A stretch of DNA of 64,000 bases, from positions 8,442 to 72,441 of the forward strand of contig JBAUZG010000272.1 in assembly GCA_049585195.1 (NCBI GenBank), given 5' to 3'. Source of the stretch: KBS-96 sp049585195 (GTDB taxonomy: Bacteria > Acidobacteriota > Terriglobia > Bryobacterales > Bryobacteraceae). The notes below the pieces were generated by a model. It saw nothing but the letters and a program-made list of their open reading frames with translations, did not search any database and was not told the DNA's origin. Below, piece after piece: positions 1 to 9,013 of this stretch; the first letter of the stretch is position 1, and each line of letters opens with the position of its first letter. The position numbers and the translations under genes were made by a program.

Positions 1-406
1 CATTCTCCAGGTGATGGCCGAAATGGCGACAGGCCTGATGTTCTTCTCTCTCGGGATACACGGTCAGATTCTTCGGATGCTCGGCCGTTCGTTTGGCGAA
101 TTCACGCTCACGAGCCCCGCGGCGAAAGCGTCTTCGGTGGCCCTCATCCTTGCTCTCGGCGCCAAAATGTTCATTACTGCCATCAAAATCGCTTTACCGG
201 TCGTCGCTCTGGTCTTTCTCGTCGACCAAGCCCTTGCCGCCCTCACTCGCCTTCAGGCGCACTTACAACTCATGACGCTGGCATTTCCAGCCAAAATCCT
301 CTTAACACTGCTTTTCCTAACCGTAATCCTTACGAGATGGGTTGGCGGATTCGAAAGACTTGTTACTGAGATGTTTGGACGCATGTTGCAACTGCTGGCA
401 GCCTAG
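1..406 (+). CDS. fliR: Flagellar export gate protein FliR, C-terminal part (5' end outside window)
   Basis: The reading frame is open from the first base, so the gene starts upstream and only about the last 134 residues are visible. They are strongly hydrophobic, with membrane helices around 'VALILALGAKMFI', 'ALPVVALVFLVDQAL' and 'LLTLLFLTVILTRW', and end in the short FliR-type tail 'GGFERLVTEMFGRML'. FliR is part of the FliPQR core of the flagellar type III export gate in the inner membrane. The identification rests on this hydrophobic pattern and on flhB and flhA following directly, the standard order. The gap to flhB is 15 bp, so the genes are probably one transcript. Confidence 0.9.
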   Translation, partial: ILQVMAEMATGLMFFSLGIHGQILRMLGRSFGEFTLTSPAAKASSVALILALGAKMFITAIKIALPVVALVFLVDQALAALTRLQAHLQLMTLAFPAKILLTLLFLTVILTRWVGGFERLVTEMFGRMLQLLAA

Positions 407-421
407 CCGACCCGACAACAG

Positions 422-1480
422 ATGCCGGACCAGGGGCAAAAGACAGAACAGCCTACTCAGCGAAGGCTGCAAAAGAGCAGAAGCGAAGGTCGGTTCCCAG
501 TCAGCAGGGATCTGATCTCGGCCCTGCAATTCGTCACCATCTTTGCTCTGGCCCTAAACCTGTTCCAGCAGACCGCCGTCCGCTTCGAACAGCTCTTCAA
601 AGAACTTATTCAATCGGCTCTCTCGGGTCAAGATCTCACCGTAGTCGAGCTGCATCGTATTTATCAGCAGCTAATTTTCCCTTTTCTCTCAAAACTACTG
701 CTTCTGGGTTTCGGCTTGGCGGTGACTCTCGCGCTCATCCAATTGATCACAACTCGCTTCGGTTTCGCCCTCAAACAACTGATTCCCGATCCCGCGCGTC
801 TGAATTCCCTCTCTCGCATCCGGCAGCTTCCCGCACAAAACTTTGCCAGTGTAGTACGGTCGGTAATCCTGCTCGTTGTCATCAGTTACCTGGTCTATCT
901 GCTCATTAAGCAGCAGTTAGGGGAACTTACAAGCTTGGCCGGAGCGAGTGTGCCCGCCGGCCTGGCGAACGCAGCCAGTCTCTTGAAGCGCTTGATGACG
1001 CAATTAGCCGTGGTCTTGATCGTCTTTGGAGTAATCGACTTCGTCCGGCAACGATCAAAATTCAACAAGAACCTTCGAATGACCAAGCAAGAGATCAAGG
1101 ATGAGGTAAAGGACGCCGAGGGAAATATTCAGATGAAGCTCCGGATTCGCAGGCTGCAACGTGACGCCATGCGCCGGAACATGATCAAGGCTGTTCAAAA
1201 AGCCTCGGTGGTCATTGTAAATCCGACTCATTACGCGATTGCCATTCACTATGAAATGGGAACCAGGACGGTCCCTACTGTTGTTGCCAAGGGTAAGAAT
1301 TTTCTGGCCCAGATCATCAGGGAACGCGCCCAGCAGCACGACATCCCTATTGTTGAAAATAAACCACTAGCCCAAGCCCTGTATCAGGCGGTAAACGTGG
1401 GCGACGAAATTCCGCAAGCGTTATATCGCGCGGTGGCTGAAGTTTTGGGCCAAATCTACCGAGTCTTAAATAGGCAGTAA
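422..1480 (+). CDS. flhB: Flagellar export switch protein FlhB
   Basis: 352 residues, close to the usual FlhB length. The N-terminal part contains four hydrophobic helices (roughly residues 30-210). The charged cytoplasmic domain starts near 'MTKQEIKDEVKDAEGN', a typical FlhB linker. The self-cleavage motif NPTH is present at about residues 267-270, and cleavage between N and P is known to switch export from hook to filament substrates. FlhB therefore should act at the inner membrane as the substrate-specificity switch of the flagellar secretion apparatus. It lies between fliR and flhA with gaps of 15 and 6 bp. No strong ribosome binding site is visible, consistent with translation coupled to fliR. 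Confidence 0.97.
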   Translation: MPDQGQKTEQPTQRRLQKSRSEGRFPVSRDLISALQFVTIFALALNLFQQTAVRFEQLFKELIQSALSGQDLTVVELHRIYQQLIFPFLSKLLLLGFGLAVTLALIQLITTRFGFALKQLIPDPARLNSLSRIRQLPAQNFASVVRSVILLVVISYLVYLLIKQQLGELTSLAGASVPAGLANAASLLKRLMTQLAVVLIVFGVIDFVRQRSKFNKNLRMTKQEIKDEVKDAEGNIQMKLRIRRLQRDAMRRNMIKAVQKASVVIVNPTHYAIAIHYEMGTRTVPTVVAKGKNFLAQIIRERAQQHDIPIVENKPLAQALYQAVNVGDEIPQALYRAVAEVLGQIYRVLNRQ

Positions 1481-1486
1481 GTTTTC

Positions 1487-3568
1487 ATGGCCGCGAACGC
1501 AACCAAATCCCTCGCAGCGCAACCACCGTGGCAAACGGCGCTGCGCTCATTGAACTGGAGTGAACTGAGCGTTCCGGTCGCCGTGCTGGGTATCGTCCTC
1601 GCGATGATCACTCCGCTGCCTCCGATCCTTCTCGATGTACTGATCTCGGCCAATATCACGATGTCGATCGTTATCTTGCTGTCGGCGATGTACATCACGA
1701 AGCCATCCGAATTCAATGTCTTCCCGACGATGCTGCTCCTGATGACGCTGTTCCGGCTGGCGTTGAATATATCTTCTTCCCGGCTCATTCTTTTGCAAGG
1801 CAATACCGGAACTCGGGCTGCCGGCGATGTCATAGAATCTTTCGGCAGTTTCGTCGTCGGTGGCAATTATGTCATCGGAACAGTCGTATTCCTCGTCCTG
1901 ATAGCGATTCAATACGTGGTTATCAATCACGGCGCCGTCCGCATCTCGGAGGTGACCGCGCGGTTCACATTAGATGCGATGCCCGGAAAACAGATGTCCA
2001 TTGATTCGGACCTAAATGCCGGTCTGATCGATGAATCACAGGCGCGCGCACGTAGGAAGGCATTGGCCGCCGAGGCGGAGTTCTACGGCGCCATGGATGG
2101 CGCTTCCCGCTTCACTCAGCGTGACGCCATCGCCAGTATATTGATCACCGCTATCAATATCGTCGCCGGCTTCTTGATCGGTGTGCTTCAACATGGCATG
2201 GACCTGCAGCGCGCTCTACAAACCTACACGGTTTTAACCATCGGAGACGGATTGGTCACAGTGATACCAGCTCTGATGATCTCTGTCTGCGGCGGTCTGA
2301 TTGTTACCCGAGCCAGTTCCGACTCGAAATTAGGAGCCGATGTCCGGCTTCAAATTTTCAGCAAATCGCAGCCTCTGCTGCTCGCTGGGGGCGTGCTCCT
2401 TGCGATGGCTCTGTTTCCCGGCCTTCCAAAAATCCCATTTATCGTTCTCGGCGCGGGAGCGGGTTACGCTGGTTGGACTCTGAGGACGGCGGAGGCCAAG
2501 AAAAGCAAAGCTCCAGCTCAAACCAAACAGGCCAAAGCTGCTGAGAATCTTGAAAATCTCTTGAAAGTTGAAGCAGTGGCTATCGAAGTGGGCCTGGGCC
2601 TCGTCCGGATGGTCGAGGGCGGCCAAAACTCGTTACTCCTGAGCCGGATCAGCATGATTCGAAAGCAGCTTGCCTCAGAAGTCGGTTACCTGCTGCCTCC
2701 GGTTCGTGTCACGGACAACCTTCAGCTTAAGGCACGGGAATACATCATTTCCATCAAAGGGTTGGAAGTTGCCCGGTACGAGTTGCAAGCCGGGTGCGAA
2801 ATGGCGATCCAGCCAGCGCAGCCAGCAGCGGTTTTACCAACAGGCGTTACTACCAAAGAGCCGGCGTTTAACATGCCAGCCGTCTGGATAAACCCTGATC
2901 AGGTGGAAAAGGCCAAGCAGCTCGGGTACACGGTCGTCGATCCGGTCAGCGTCGTGGGGACCCACTTTACTGAGGTCATTCGCAAGTACGCAGCGGAGTT
3001 ACTTACCCGGCAGGAAACCAAGCGGATCCTCGACCGGGTCGGGCAGGATAACGGAAAGCTGATTGAGGACCTTGTCCCGAAACAAATCTCGCTTGCGACC
3101 GTTCAGAAAGTACTCCAGAATCTTCTACGCGAACGAATCTCGATCCGCGATGTGGTGACGATTCTCGAGGCCCTCGGTGAAGCGGCATCTCTAACCAAGA
3201 ATGTCGTTTTAATGACCGAGTTCGTTCGGCAATCGATAAAGCGGTCGATTGTCCGGCCACTTCTTAGCGGCTCCGATCTTACGGTTTACTTTGTCGACAA
3301 CGAAATTGAAAAGAAGATCGAAGGCGCCACCGAGCACGGAGAATACAGTAGCCATCTCAACCTGCCGCCTCAGGAAATTCGCCTGATTATGGACAAGTTT
3401 CAACGTGTCTTTACGGCAACCCAGTCAAATTCAGTGGTTCTCAGCAGCGCGAGCTGCCGGTATTTTCTCCGCCAGGTGCTTGAAAATTCGCTTCCGGCTC
3501 TTTCCATCATTAGCCACAACGAACTCCCGCCTGGTGTTCGAGTTGTCAGTTTAGGGACGGTGAAATAA
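1487..3568 (+). CDS. flhA: Flagellar export protein FlhA
   Basis: 693 residues, the normal size. The N-terminal half (about residues 25-330) has eight predicted membrane helices and the signature loop with 'FTLDAMPGKQMSIDSDLNAG', a hallmark of FlhA/InvA proteins. The C-terminal half is the soluble FlhA-C domain, which forms the nonameric ring that docks chaperone-substrate complexes. It carries FHIPEP-like features ('PAVWINPDQVEKAKQLGYTV' and 'VVGTHFTEVI'). FlhA couples the proton motive force to flagellar export. It is in an operon with flhB upstream (6 bp) and the flagellar sigma factor downstream (9 bp). Nothing odd was seen. Confidence 0.98.
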   Translation: MAANATKSLAAQPPWQTALRSLNWSELSVPVAVLGIVLAMITPLPPILLDVLISANITMSIVILLSAMYITKPSEFNVFPTMLLLMTLFRLALNISSSRLILLQGNTGTRAAGDVIESFGSFVVGGNYVIGTVVFLVLIAIQYVVINHGAVRISEVTARFTLDAMPGKQMSIDSDLNAGLIDESQARARRKALAAEAEFYGAMDGASRFTQRDAIASILITAINIVAGFLIGVLQHGMDLQRALQTYTVLTIGDGLVTVIPALMISVCGGLIVTRASSDSKLGADVRLQIFSKSQPLLLAGGVLLAMALFPGLPKIPFIVLGAGAGYAGWTLRTAEAKKSKAPAQTKQAKAAENLENLLKVEAVAIEVGLGLVRMVEGGQNSLLLSRISMIRKQLASEVGYLLPPVRVTDNLQLKAREYIISIKGLEVARYELQAGCEMAIQPAQPAAVLPTGVTTKEPAFNMPAVWINPDQVEKAKQLGYTVVDPVSVVGTHFTEVIRKYAAELLTRQETKRILDRVGQDNGKLIEDLVPKQISLATVQKVLQNLLRERISIRDVVTILEALGEAASLTKNVVLMTEFVRQSIKRSIVRPLLSGSDLTVYFVDNEIEKKIEGATEHGEYSSHLNLPPQEIRLIMDKFQRVFTATQSNSVVLSSASCRYFLRQVLENSLPALSIISHNELPPGVRVVSLGTVK

Positions 3569-3577
3569 GGAAATTCA

Positions 3578-4339
3578 ATGACTAACCCGGCAGAAGCCCC
3601 TCAATATCAAAAAGAGCCGTTGAGTCCAGTTGTCCGTGAGCAGCTCATCCTGGAACATCTGCCTCAGGTAAAACTGATCGCGCGCCGTATTCACGAACGT
3701 GTCCCGGTCTCGGTAAGTTTGGATGATCTGATCTCGACGGGCATTCTCGGCCTGATCGCCGCAATCGACCGCTACGATGCGACTCAAGAGGTGAAGCTTA
3801 AAACCTACGCCGAGTACAAAATTCGCGGAGCGATCCTCGATAGTCTCCGCGAACTGGATTGGGCGCCGCGCCAGCAGAGAAAAAGAGCAAAGCTGATCGA
3901 GTCTACCATCGCCGTGCTCGAGCAGCAGTTGCAACGCAATCCAACCGAAGAAGAGATCGCCTCCCATCTGAAGCTGACGATTAACGAGTACTACGAATGG
4001 TTGGGAGAAGTTCGCAGCCTCACTTTGGGAAGTCTCGAGAATGCCGGAAACGAGGAAGAGGGCCGCGATCTCCTACGCTACGTCTCGGATGATTCCGAAT
4101 CGTGGCCGTCAGAGATTTTTGAACGGTCAGAATTAGAGAGATTACTTGCCAGAGCCATTGAATGCATGCCATATATCGAGCGAACGGTACTCAGTCTCTA
4201 CTATTACGAGGAATTAACGCTTCGTGAGATTGCGCAGGTCGTCGAGCTACATGAATCAAGAATCTCGCAGCTTAAATCCCAGGCGATCATCCGGCTCCGC
4301 TCGTATATGCAGAAACATTGGCCGCAGCGCCGGGGGTAG
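3578..4339 (+). CDS. fliA: FliA/WhiG-family RNA polymerase sigma factor
   Basis: 253 residues, matching sigma-28 factors. Region 2 is visible at about residues 25-95 ('DDLISTGILGLIAAIDRYD', 'FKTYAEYKIRGAILDSLREL'-like, here with LKTYAEY), then region 3 ('NPTEEEIASHLKLTINEYY'), then region 4 with its helix-turn-helix near 'LTLREIAQVVELHESRISQL'. Sigma-28 factors direct transcription of late flagellar genes and are held by FlgM until the hook is finished. No FlgM gene is visible here. The start at 3578 has an AGGA element about 7 bases upstream. Its place between flhA and a fliN-like gene supports a flagellar role. Confidence 0.95.
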   Translation: MTNPAEAPQYQKEPLSPVVREQLILEHLPQVKLIARRIHERVPVSVSLDDLISTGILGLIAAIDRYDATQEVKLKTYAEYKIRGAILDSLRELDWAPRQQRKRAKLIESTIAVLEQQLQRNPTEEEIASHLKLTINEYYEWLGEVRSLTLGSLENAGNEEEGRDLLRYVSDDSESWPSEIFERSELERLLARAIECMPYIERTVLSLYYYEELTLREIAQVVELHESRISQLKSQAIIRLRSYMQKHWPQRRG

Positions 4340-4362
4340 TCTCATGGGGCTCGGGAGTTTTC

Positions 4363-5178
4363 ATGCAGACTGACACCTCATCCCGCTTTCGCGAACTCGT
4401 CGACCTCCTCGATGATCTATTCACAAGGAGCCTCGGCCAATCCGTGTCCAGTCTCATCGGAGAAGATGTCGAGGTGACGTCTGGAACGCCGGCCGGCCAG
4501 GATTCCACTCCGCTTCGGTTTGAATGGGATCTTAAGCCTGCTTCCTATGGGATGCTGTGGTTCGGCGGACCCAGGCAGCTGTGGCTTGAACTTGGAAAGA
4601 CGATACTGGGCGACGATTCGGATCCGGACCCGGACCTGATCGACTCCACACTGAAGGAGATTGCATCTCAGGTCGCCGGCTCAATTACGACATTTCTGAA
4701 CCATCAATATCAGAAGCAGATCGAGGCGGGTGAAGTGCGTATCACAGAAGGCGCACTCAATTCTAATCCAGGCGCCAAGGCTTCCTTTCACAAGCTACTC
4801 CTTCCCAATGGGAAGGCAATTCCCGTCTCATTCTGTGTCGCCGAATCTCTTTTCCAGAGCATGCTCCCACCGAAAGAAACGGAAGAAACATTGCCTGCCT
4901 TGCCGGTTGATACGAAAAAACTCGAACTCCTGCTGGACGTGGAAATGCCGGTCAGCGTATCAATTGGCCGTGCGCAGATGCCGCTTAAGGACGTGATCAA
5001 GCTAACCACGGGCTCGGTGGTCGAGCTCAGCCGAAACGTCTCCGAGCCGGTAGACATCATTGTGAACAACTGTGTTGTAGCCCGAGGTGATGTTGTTGTC
5101 GTCGAAGGTAATTTCGGCGTTCGCATTCGAGAGGTTCTGAGCAAAGAAGATCGAATGCGGCGTCTAACGCCTAGGTAG
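4363..5178 (+). CDS. fliN: FliN/FliY-like flagellar motor switch protein with N-terminal extension
   Basis: 271 residues from the chosen ATG at 4363. The frame stays open further upstream to 4318, but 4363 has GGGAG six bases before it and avoids overlapping the sigma factor gene. The last 75 residues form a clear SpoA/FliN domain ('VSVSIGRAQMPLKDV', 'LTTGSVVELSR', 'IVNNCVVARGDVVVVEG', 'GVRIREVL'), which builds the C-ring of the flagellar rotor and binds CheY or FliH. The preceding 190 residues are longer than in ordinary FliN and resemble a divergent CheC/FliM middle domain, as in FliY-type proteins. That part is an inference from layout. It ends the flagellar operon and is convergent with the next gene. 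Confidence 0.85.
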   Translation: MQTDTSSRFRELVDLLDDLFTRSLGQSVSSLIGEDVEVTSGTPAGQDSTPLRFEWDLKPASYGMLWFGGPRQLWLELGKTILGDDSDPDPDLIDSTLKEIASQVAGSITTFLNHQYQKQIEAGEVRITEGALNSNPGAKASFHKLLLPNGKAIPVSFCVAESLFQSMLPPKETEETLPALPVDTKKLELLLDVEMPVSVSIGRAQMPLKDVIKLTTGSVVELSRNVSEPVDIIVNNCVVARGDVVVVEGNFGVRIREVLSKEDRMRRLTPR

Positions 5179-5193
5179 AGAATCAGGTTTCTG

Positions 5194-6336
5194 CTACTCC
5201 GTCACAGCTTCCCATTTGCCGCTTCTCGCCGAAGCAAGAACCGCATCGGTTACAAAATCGGTGGCCAATCCATCTCGAAAACTTGGGCCGGGGACTTTTC
5301 CAATTGCCATTCCATTCAAGAAATCGGCGACCTGATGAACAAACGTATGCTCGTATCCGATTTGAAGGCCGGGTACCCACCAGTTCTTCATGTACGGGTG
5401 GTCGCTATCTGTCACATGGATTGATCGCCAGCCGCGGAGCCGGCCTTCGTCCCGGTGGTCAAAGAAAGCGAGCCGGTGCAGATCGTGTAAATCCCAAAGA
5501 ACTGAAGCGTTTTCGCCATTGACTTCAAGCGTATAAAGCGCTTTATGGCCACGGGCATATCGAGTCGCCTCGAAATTTCCAAGAGAGCCATTCTCGAACC
5601 GAGCCAGGAATGCGCTCGCATCATCGATTCCAACCTTCTGAATCTGTCCCGTTAACGCGTGCTTTCGTTCTTTGATGAACGTCTCGGTCATTGCGGTCAC
5701 GGAGCCGATGGGGCCGTTCAGCCAAAGAGCCGTGTCGATGCAGTGCGCGAGCAAATCGCCGGTAACGCCACTCCCCGCCACCTCCACATCAAGCCTCCAC
5801 AACCCCTCCCCGCCTTGCGGCAGGTCCTTCGAGATTGTCCAGTCCTGGAGAAACTTTGCACGGTAGTGGAAAATGCGCCCCAGGCGTCCTTCATCGATAA
5901 GCTGTTTGGCGAGGACAACGGCCGGAACGCGCCGGTAGTTGTACCAAACCATGTTCGCGACGTTCGCTTTCTCGACAGCCTCCGTCATAGCCTTGGCTTC
6001 AGGCGCATTTCTTCCCAGCGGCTTTTCGCAAAGAACCGATTTGCCCACACCGGCCGCTGCGATGGCAATTTCGGCGTGCGTATCGTTCGGGCTGGCGATG
6101 TCGATCACGTCAATGTCCTTGCGCTCGATCAGCCTTTTCCAGTCCTGCTCCACCGACTCGTAGCCCCAGCGCTCACGAAATGCCTCCGCGCGTTCGCGGT
6201 TCCGTCCGCATATCGCCTTTAAAACAGGCTCATACGGAACATCAAAGAAGTTTCCAACTTTACGAAACGCATTCGAGTGCGTGCGGCCCATGAATCCGTA
6301 TCCAATGAGGCCGATATTAAGACGTTTTTGGGGCAT
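5194..6336 (-). CDS. Gfo/Idh/MocA family oxidoreductase
   Basis: 380 residues. The N-terminal Rossmann fold begins with 'IGLIGYGFMGRTHSNAF', and the catalytic-lysine motif EKP lies near residue 104-106 ('VLCEKPLGRN'). The rest is the family's alpha/beta C-terminal domain. Such enzymes oxidise or reduce a hydroxyl of a sugar or inositol with NAD(P). The exact substrate cannot be read from sequence. There is no Tat or Sec signal, so it is cytoplasmic, unlike the second member of the family at 48.9 kb. It is probably co-transcribed behind the TIM-barrel isomerase 29 bp upstream, which suggests a shared sugar or inositol pathway. Confidence 0.93.
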   Translation of the reverse strand: MPQKRLNIGLIGYGFMGRTHSNAFRKVGNFFDVPYEPVLKAICGRNRERAEAFRERWGYESVEQDWKRLIERKDIDVIDIASPNDTHAEIAIAAAGVGKSVLCEKPLGRNAPEAKAMTEAVEKANVANMVWYNYRRVPAVVLAKQLIDEGRLGRIFHYRAKFLQDWTISKDLPQGGEGLWRLDVEVAGSGVTGDLLAHCIDTALWLNGPIGSVTAMTETFIKERKHALTGQIQKVGIDDASAFLARFENGSLGNFEATRYARGHKALYTLEVNGENASVLWDLHDLHRLAFFDHRDEGRLRGWRSIHVTDSDHPYMKNWWVPGLQIGYEHTFVHQVADFLNGMAIGKVPGPSFRDGLATDFVTDAVLASARSGKWEAVTE

Positions 6337-6365
6337 GTTTCATTAATCAGCGTCGAGAGTAGCTG

Positions 6366-7415
6366 CTAATTCCAGCCGTGCGCATCCCGCACCGCAATCA
6401 TCACCTTCAGAATGTCCCGCCACGTTCTCGGATCCATCATGACCGCGTTCGGAAACATGCAGCCATCCCAGCATATGTGTCGGAACGCCCGAGTCGGCTG
6501 CCCCTGCTCGTCGCGCATCCAGTAGCCTGCATCTCGAACGATGTCCAGCTTGCCATTAGGATCGTTAGGCAGACAGTGGCGTCCCGTTTTGTCGTGGGAG
6601 CCGGATCCCTTCACGGTTGCGTCGTTCTGGGCTACGTGGAAGTCTATCGTCCAGGGGCGAAGAGCGTTTGTCAGCACGCGGAGAGATGCCTCCAGCCGAT
6701 CTGTGTCGCTCCAATTAAAATCCTCGGGGAGGATACGATCTTCCGGCGCATTGCATCCGAGCGTAAATAGTAGCGTATGCGCCATGTCGGCCTGGAAGCC
6801 CAACGTCTTTGGCCGGTCCACCAGTTCAAACAACTCGAGCATTCGTTTCCAGCTATGCATTCCTCCCCAGCAGATCTCGCCTTCAGCTGCCAGCTTTTCG
6901 CCATGATCCTCCGCAATCGAGCAGGCGTCACGGAACGTGTCCGCGATCCGTTTTGAATTGCTGGAAGGATCTCTCGCCCACTCCGTAGGACTTGCGGCAG
7001 AGTCGATGCGGACCACGCCGTAGCGCCGTATGCCCAACTCGCGAAGCCGCTTCGCGATCCGGCAGGCCTTCGCCACTTGTGTCACAAAGCGCTTCCGCTC
7101 CACTAGATCGCCCATCGCTGAGCCGCCCCCCGTTGGCCCCCACACTGGCGCAACCACCGATCCAACTACCAGGCCCTTGCTCGCGATCTTGTCTCGAAGC
7201 CTTTCGAGATCGCCATCACTCAAATCGATATCGACGTGCGGTTTGAATAGGAAGAGATCCACTCCGTCGAACCTGATTCCGTCAACCTCAGCGTCCGCCG
7301 TCAACTGCAGCATGGTATCCAAATCGATCGGCGGCTCCGAATCCGGGCCCTTCCCCACAATGCCTGGCCACATCGCGTTATGCAGCGCTGGATTTCGATG
7401 TTTCGATTTCGCCAT
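6366..7415 (-). CDS. Sugar phosphate isomerase/epimerase-like TIM-barrel protein
   Basis: 349 residues of the xylose-isomerase-like TIM-barrel superfamily (AP endonuclease family 2 fold). Supporting segments are 'DAEVDGIRFDGVDLFLF' near the N-terminus, 'LAAEGEICWGGMHSW' with its acidic metal-binding residue, 'LGFQADMAHTLLF' and 'PWTIDFHVAQNDATV', with the Asp/His residues expected for divalent metal ligands. The start has AGGT five bases before the ATG. Such proteins isomerise or epimerise keto-sugars or inositol derivatives. It is the first gene of a two-gene minus-strand unit with the Gfo/Idh/MocA enzyme and diverges from a cupin gene across a 205-bp gap. The exact substrate is unknown. Confidence 0.85.
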   Translation of the reverse strand: MAKSKHRNPALHNAMWPGIVGKGPDSEPPIDLDTMLQLTADAEVDGIRFDGVDLFLFKPHVDIDLSDGDLERLRDKIASKGLVVGSVVAPVWGPTGGGSAMGDLVERKRFVTQVAKACRIAKRLRELGIRRYGVVRIDSAASPTEWARDPSSNSKRIADTFRDACSIAEDHGEKLAAEGEICWGGMHSWKRMLELFELVDRPKTLGFQADMAHTLLFTLGCNAPEDRILPEDFNWSDTDRLEASLRVLTNALRPWTIDFHVAQNDATVKGSGSHDKTGRHCLPNDPNGKLDIVRDAGYWMRDEQGQPTRAFRHICWDGCMFPNAVMMDPRTWRDILKVMIAVRDAHGWN

Positions 7416-7547
7416 CTTTACCTGATCTCTCTTTTTACTATCGAACGTTGAAACTCAATGTGCTCGGAAGATCGGCGGTCTGGGCGGAATCAGGCCCAAA
7501 ACTGTCGAAGCGTATCACAGTCGAACTTCCGTATCATAGGCATATTC

Positions 7548-7566
7548 TTGATGAAAGAGACATCAA
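7548..7566. promoter_or_regulatory. Inverted repeat in the divergent intergenic region of the sugar module
   Basis: TTGATG and CATCAA form a perfect 6-bp inverted repeat with a 7-base spacer, 55 bp before the cupin start. It lies in the 205-bp gap that must hold promoters for both divergent units. It could be an operator for a sugar-responsive regulator or a small hairpin in the leader. No regulator gene is adjacent. Confidence 0.3.
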
Positions 7567-7620
7567 ATCTCGTTTCATGCGGCAGCCTGGCAATCTTTCC
7601 ATCCGGAGCGTCTCACCAAT

Positions 7621-8859
7621 ATGTCAACTAAAACCACTATCCACGCATCCCAAGCCAACGCTCGAGAGGCTCTGCGCGAAGGCGAAGGCATAGTCCGTCT
7701 CGCGCCTTGCTGGGTGCCTCGGTCCTTCATGCTTCCCGGAGGCCGCCTCCGTTTAGATCCCAAGGATCTTTACGCTTTTGGCGCCCACCGCGGCGGCATC
7801 AATGAGCGCTGGTTCGCTTCCACCACGAAAGCGTCAAACGGCCCGGAAACAGGCGAAACCGAGGGTCTGAGCTTTATCGCCCACAACGGCTCGCGCTTGT
7901 TGCTGCGGGAGGCAATCGAAACTCGTGGCGACGAATTTCTCGGACCTGAGGTTATGGAACAGCAAGGCGGCTGGAATCTGCTTTGCAAATTCTTTGACAA
8001 TCTGGGCCCCATTCCGCATCACCTGCATCAAAACGACGAAATGGCCGCAAAGGTCGGTCAACGCGGGAAGCCCGAAGCCTATTATTTCCCTCCACAGTAC
8101 AACGTGAAAGAGAACGATTTCCCGCTCACCTTCATGGGACTCGAGCCTGGAACCACGAAAGACGACCTGCGCCGTTGTCTCGAACGCTGGAACGAAGGCG
8201 ACAACGGCATTCTCTACCATTCCAAGGCATACAGGCTGCAACCTGGCACTGGATGGCAGATCAATGCTGGCGTTCTTCACGCCCCCGGCTCTCTCGTGAC
8301 CTACGAGCCGCAGGTAAACAGCGATGTCTTCGCGATGTTCCAGTCGATGGTCGACGGCCGGTTCATCGGGTGGGATCTGCTTGTCAAAGACGTTCCCGCG
8401 GCGTTCCATCGGGATCTGGATTACCTCATCGGTCTGGTCGACTGGGCGGCTAACGTAGACCACGAATTTGCTCGGCATAACCGTGTATTTCCAAGGTTAG
8501 TCAGGCCAAGAGGCGAGATGACAGAGAGCGGCTATATCGAGAAGTGGGTCACGTACGGCACCGCCTACTACTCCGCTAAAGAGCTCACTATTCTGCCGGG
8601 CCGCGAGGCGATTATTAAGGATGCTGCCGCTTACGGACTTATTCTTACCCAGGGGCACGGCGTTATCGGCAGATTCGAAGTCGAGACGCCGTCGTTGATA
8701 AAGTTCGGCGAAATGACAAGCGATGAGTTGTTCGTTTCGGCGTTCGCGGCGGTAAACGGAATTCGCATTCAGAACCCGAGCCAAACCGAACCGCTGGTCA
8801 TTTTGAAGCACTTCGGTCCGGGCAATCCTGAAGCGGAACAGTTCGTCTCTCGCGCCTGA
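7621..8859 (+). CDS. Phosphomannose-isomerase-like cupin protein
   Basis: 412 residues. The centre contains a metal-binding cupin motif 'HHLHQNDEMA' at about residues 133-142, followed by 'GKPEAYYFPPQ'. This pattern resembles the zinc site of type I mannose-6-phosphate isomerases (HxH...E with GK.E). A later 'GWQINAGVLHAPGSL' would supply the second histidine. The C-terminal part is a further beta-rich region. The protein is probably a cytoplasmic sugar isomerase or related cupin enzyme. It diverges from the isomerase/oxidoreductase pair and likely belongs to the same catabolic module. The start lacks a strong ribosome binding site (GGAG is 12 bases away). An exact reaction cannot be assigned. 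Confidence 0.7.
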   Translation: MSTKTTIHASQANAREALREGEGIVRLAPCWVPRSFMLPGGRLRLDPKDLYAFGAHRGGINERWFASTTKASNGPETGETEGLSFIAHNGSRLLLREAIETRGDEFLGPEVMEQQGGWNLLCKFFDNLGPIPHHLHQNDEMAAKVGQRGKPEAYYFPPQYNVKENDFPLTFMGLEPGTTKDDLRRCLERWNEGDNGILYHSKAYRLQPGTGWQINAGVLHAPGSLVTYEPQVNSDVFAMFQSMVDGRFIGWDLLVKDVPAAFHRDLDYLIGLVDWAANVDHEFARHNRVFPRLVRPRGEMTESGYIEKWVTYGTAYYSAKELTILPGREAIIKDAAAYGLILTQGHGVIGRFEVETPSLIKFGEMTSDELFVSAFAAVNGIRIQNPSQTEPLVILKHFGPGNPEAEQFVSRA

Positions 8860-9013
8860 CACGGATTGTCATCTCCTCGAAAGCGTTCCGAGCGGCGCAC
8901 TCTACAGATCTGCGGCTAACACGCCGATTGATCCGGTGTGAGGCAAAGCGCGGCGCCGGGGAAACGGCCAGAGGGAAGACGCGAGCGCCAACACTCTCAC
9001 TAAGGAGCTTAGC

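Noticed and set aside
8860..9013. Possible cyclic-di-GMP (GEMM) riboswitch before the Ser-rich gene, suggested by GGCAAAGC
   Set aside because: The second conserved half and the receptor core are not present. Only a GCCG-GGGAAA-CGGC stem can be drawn.
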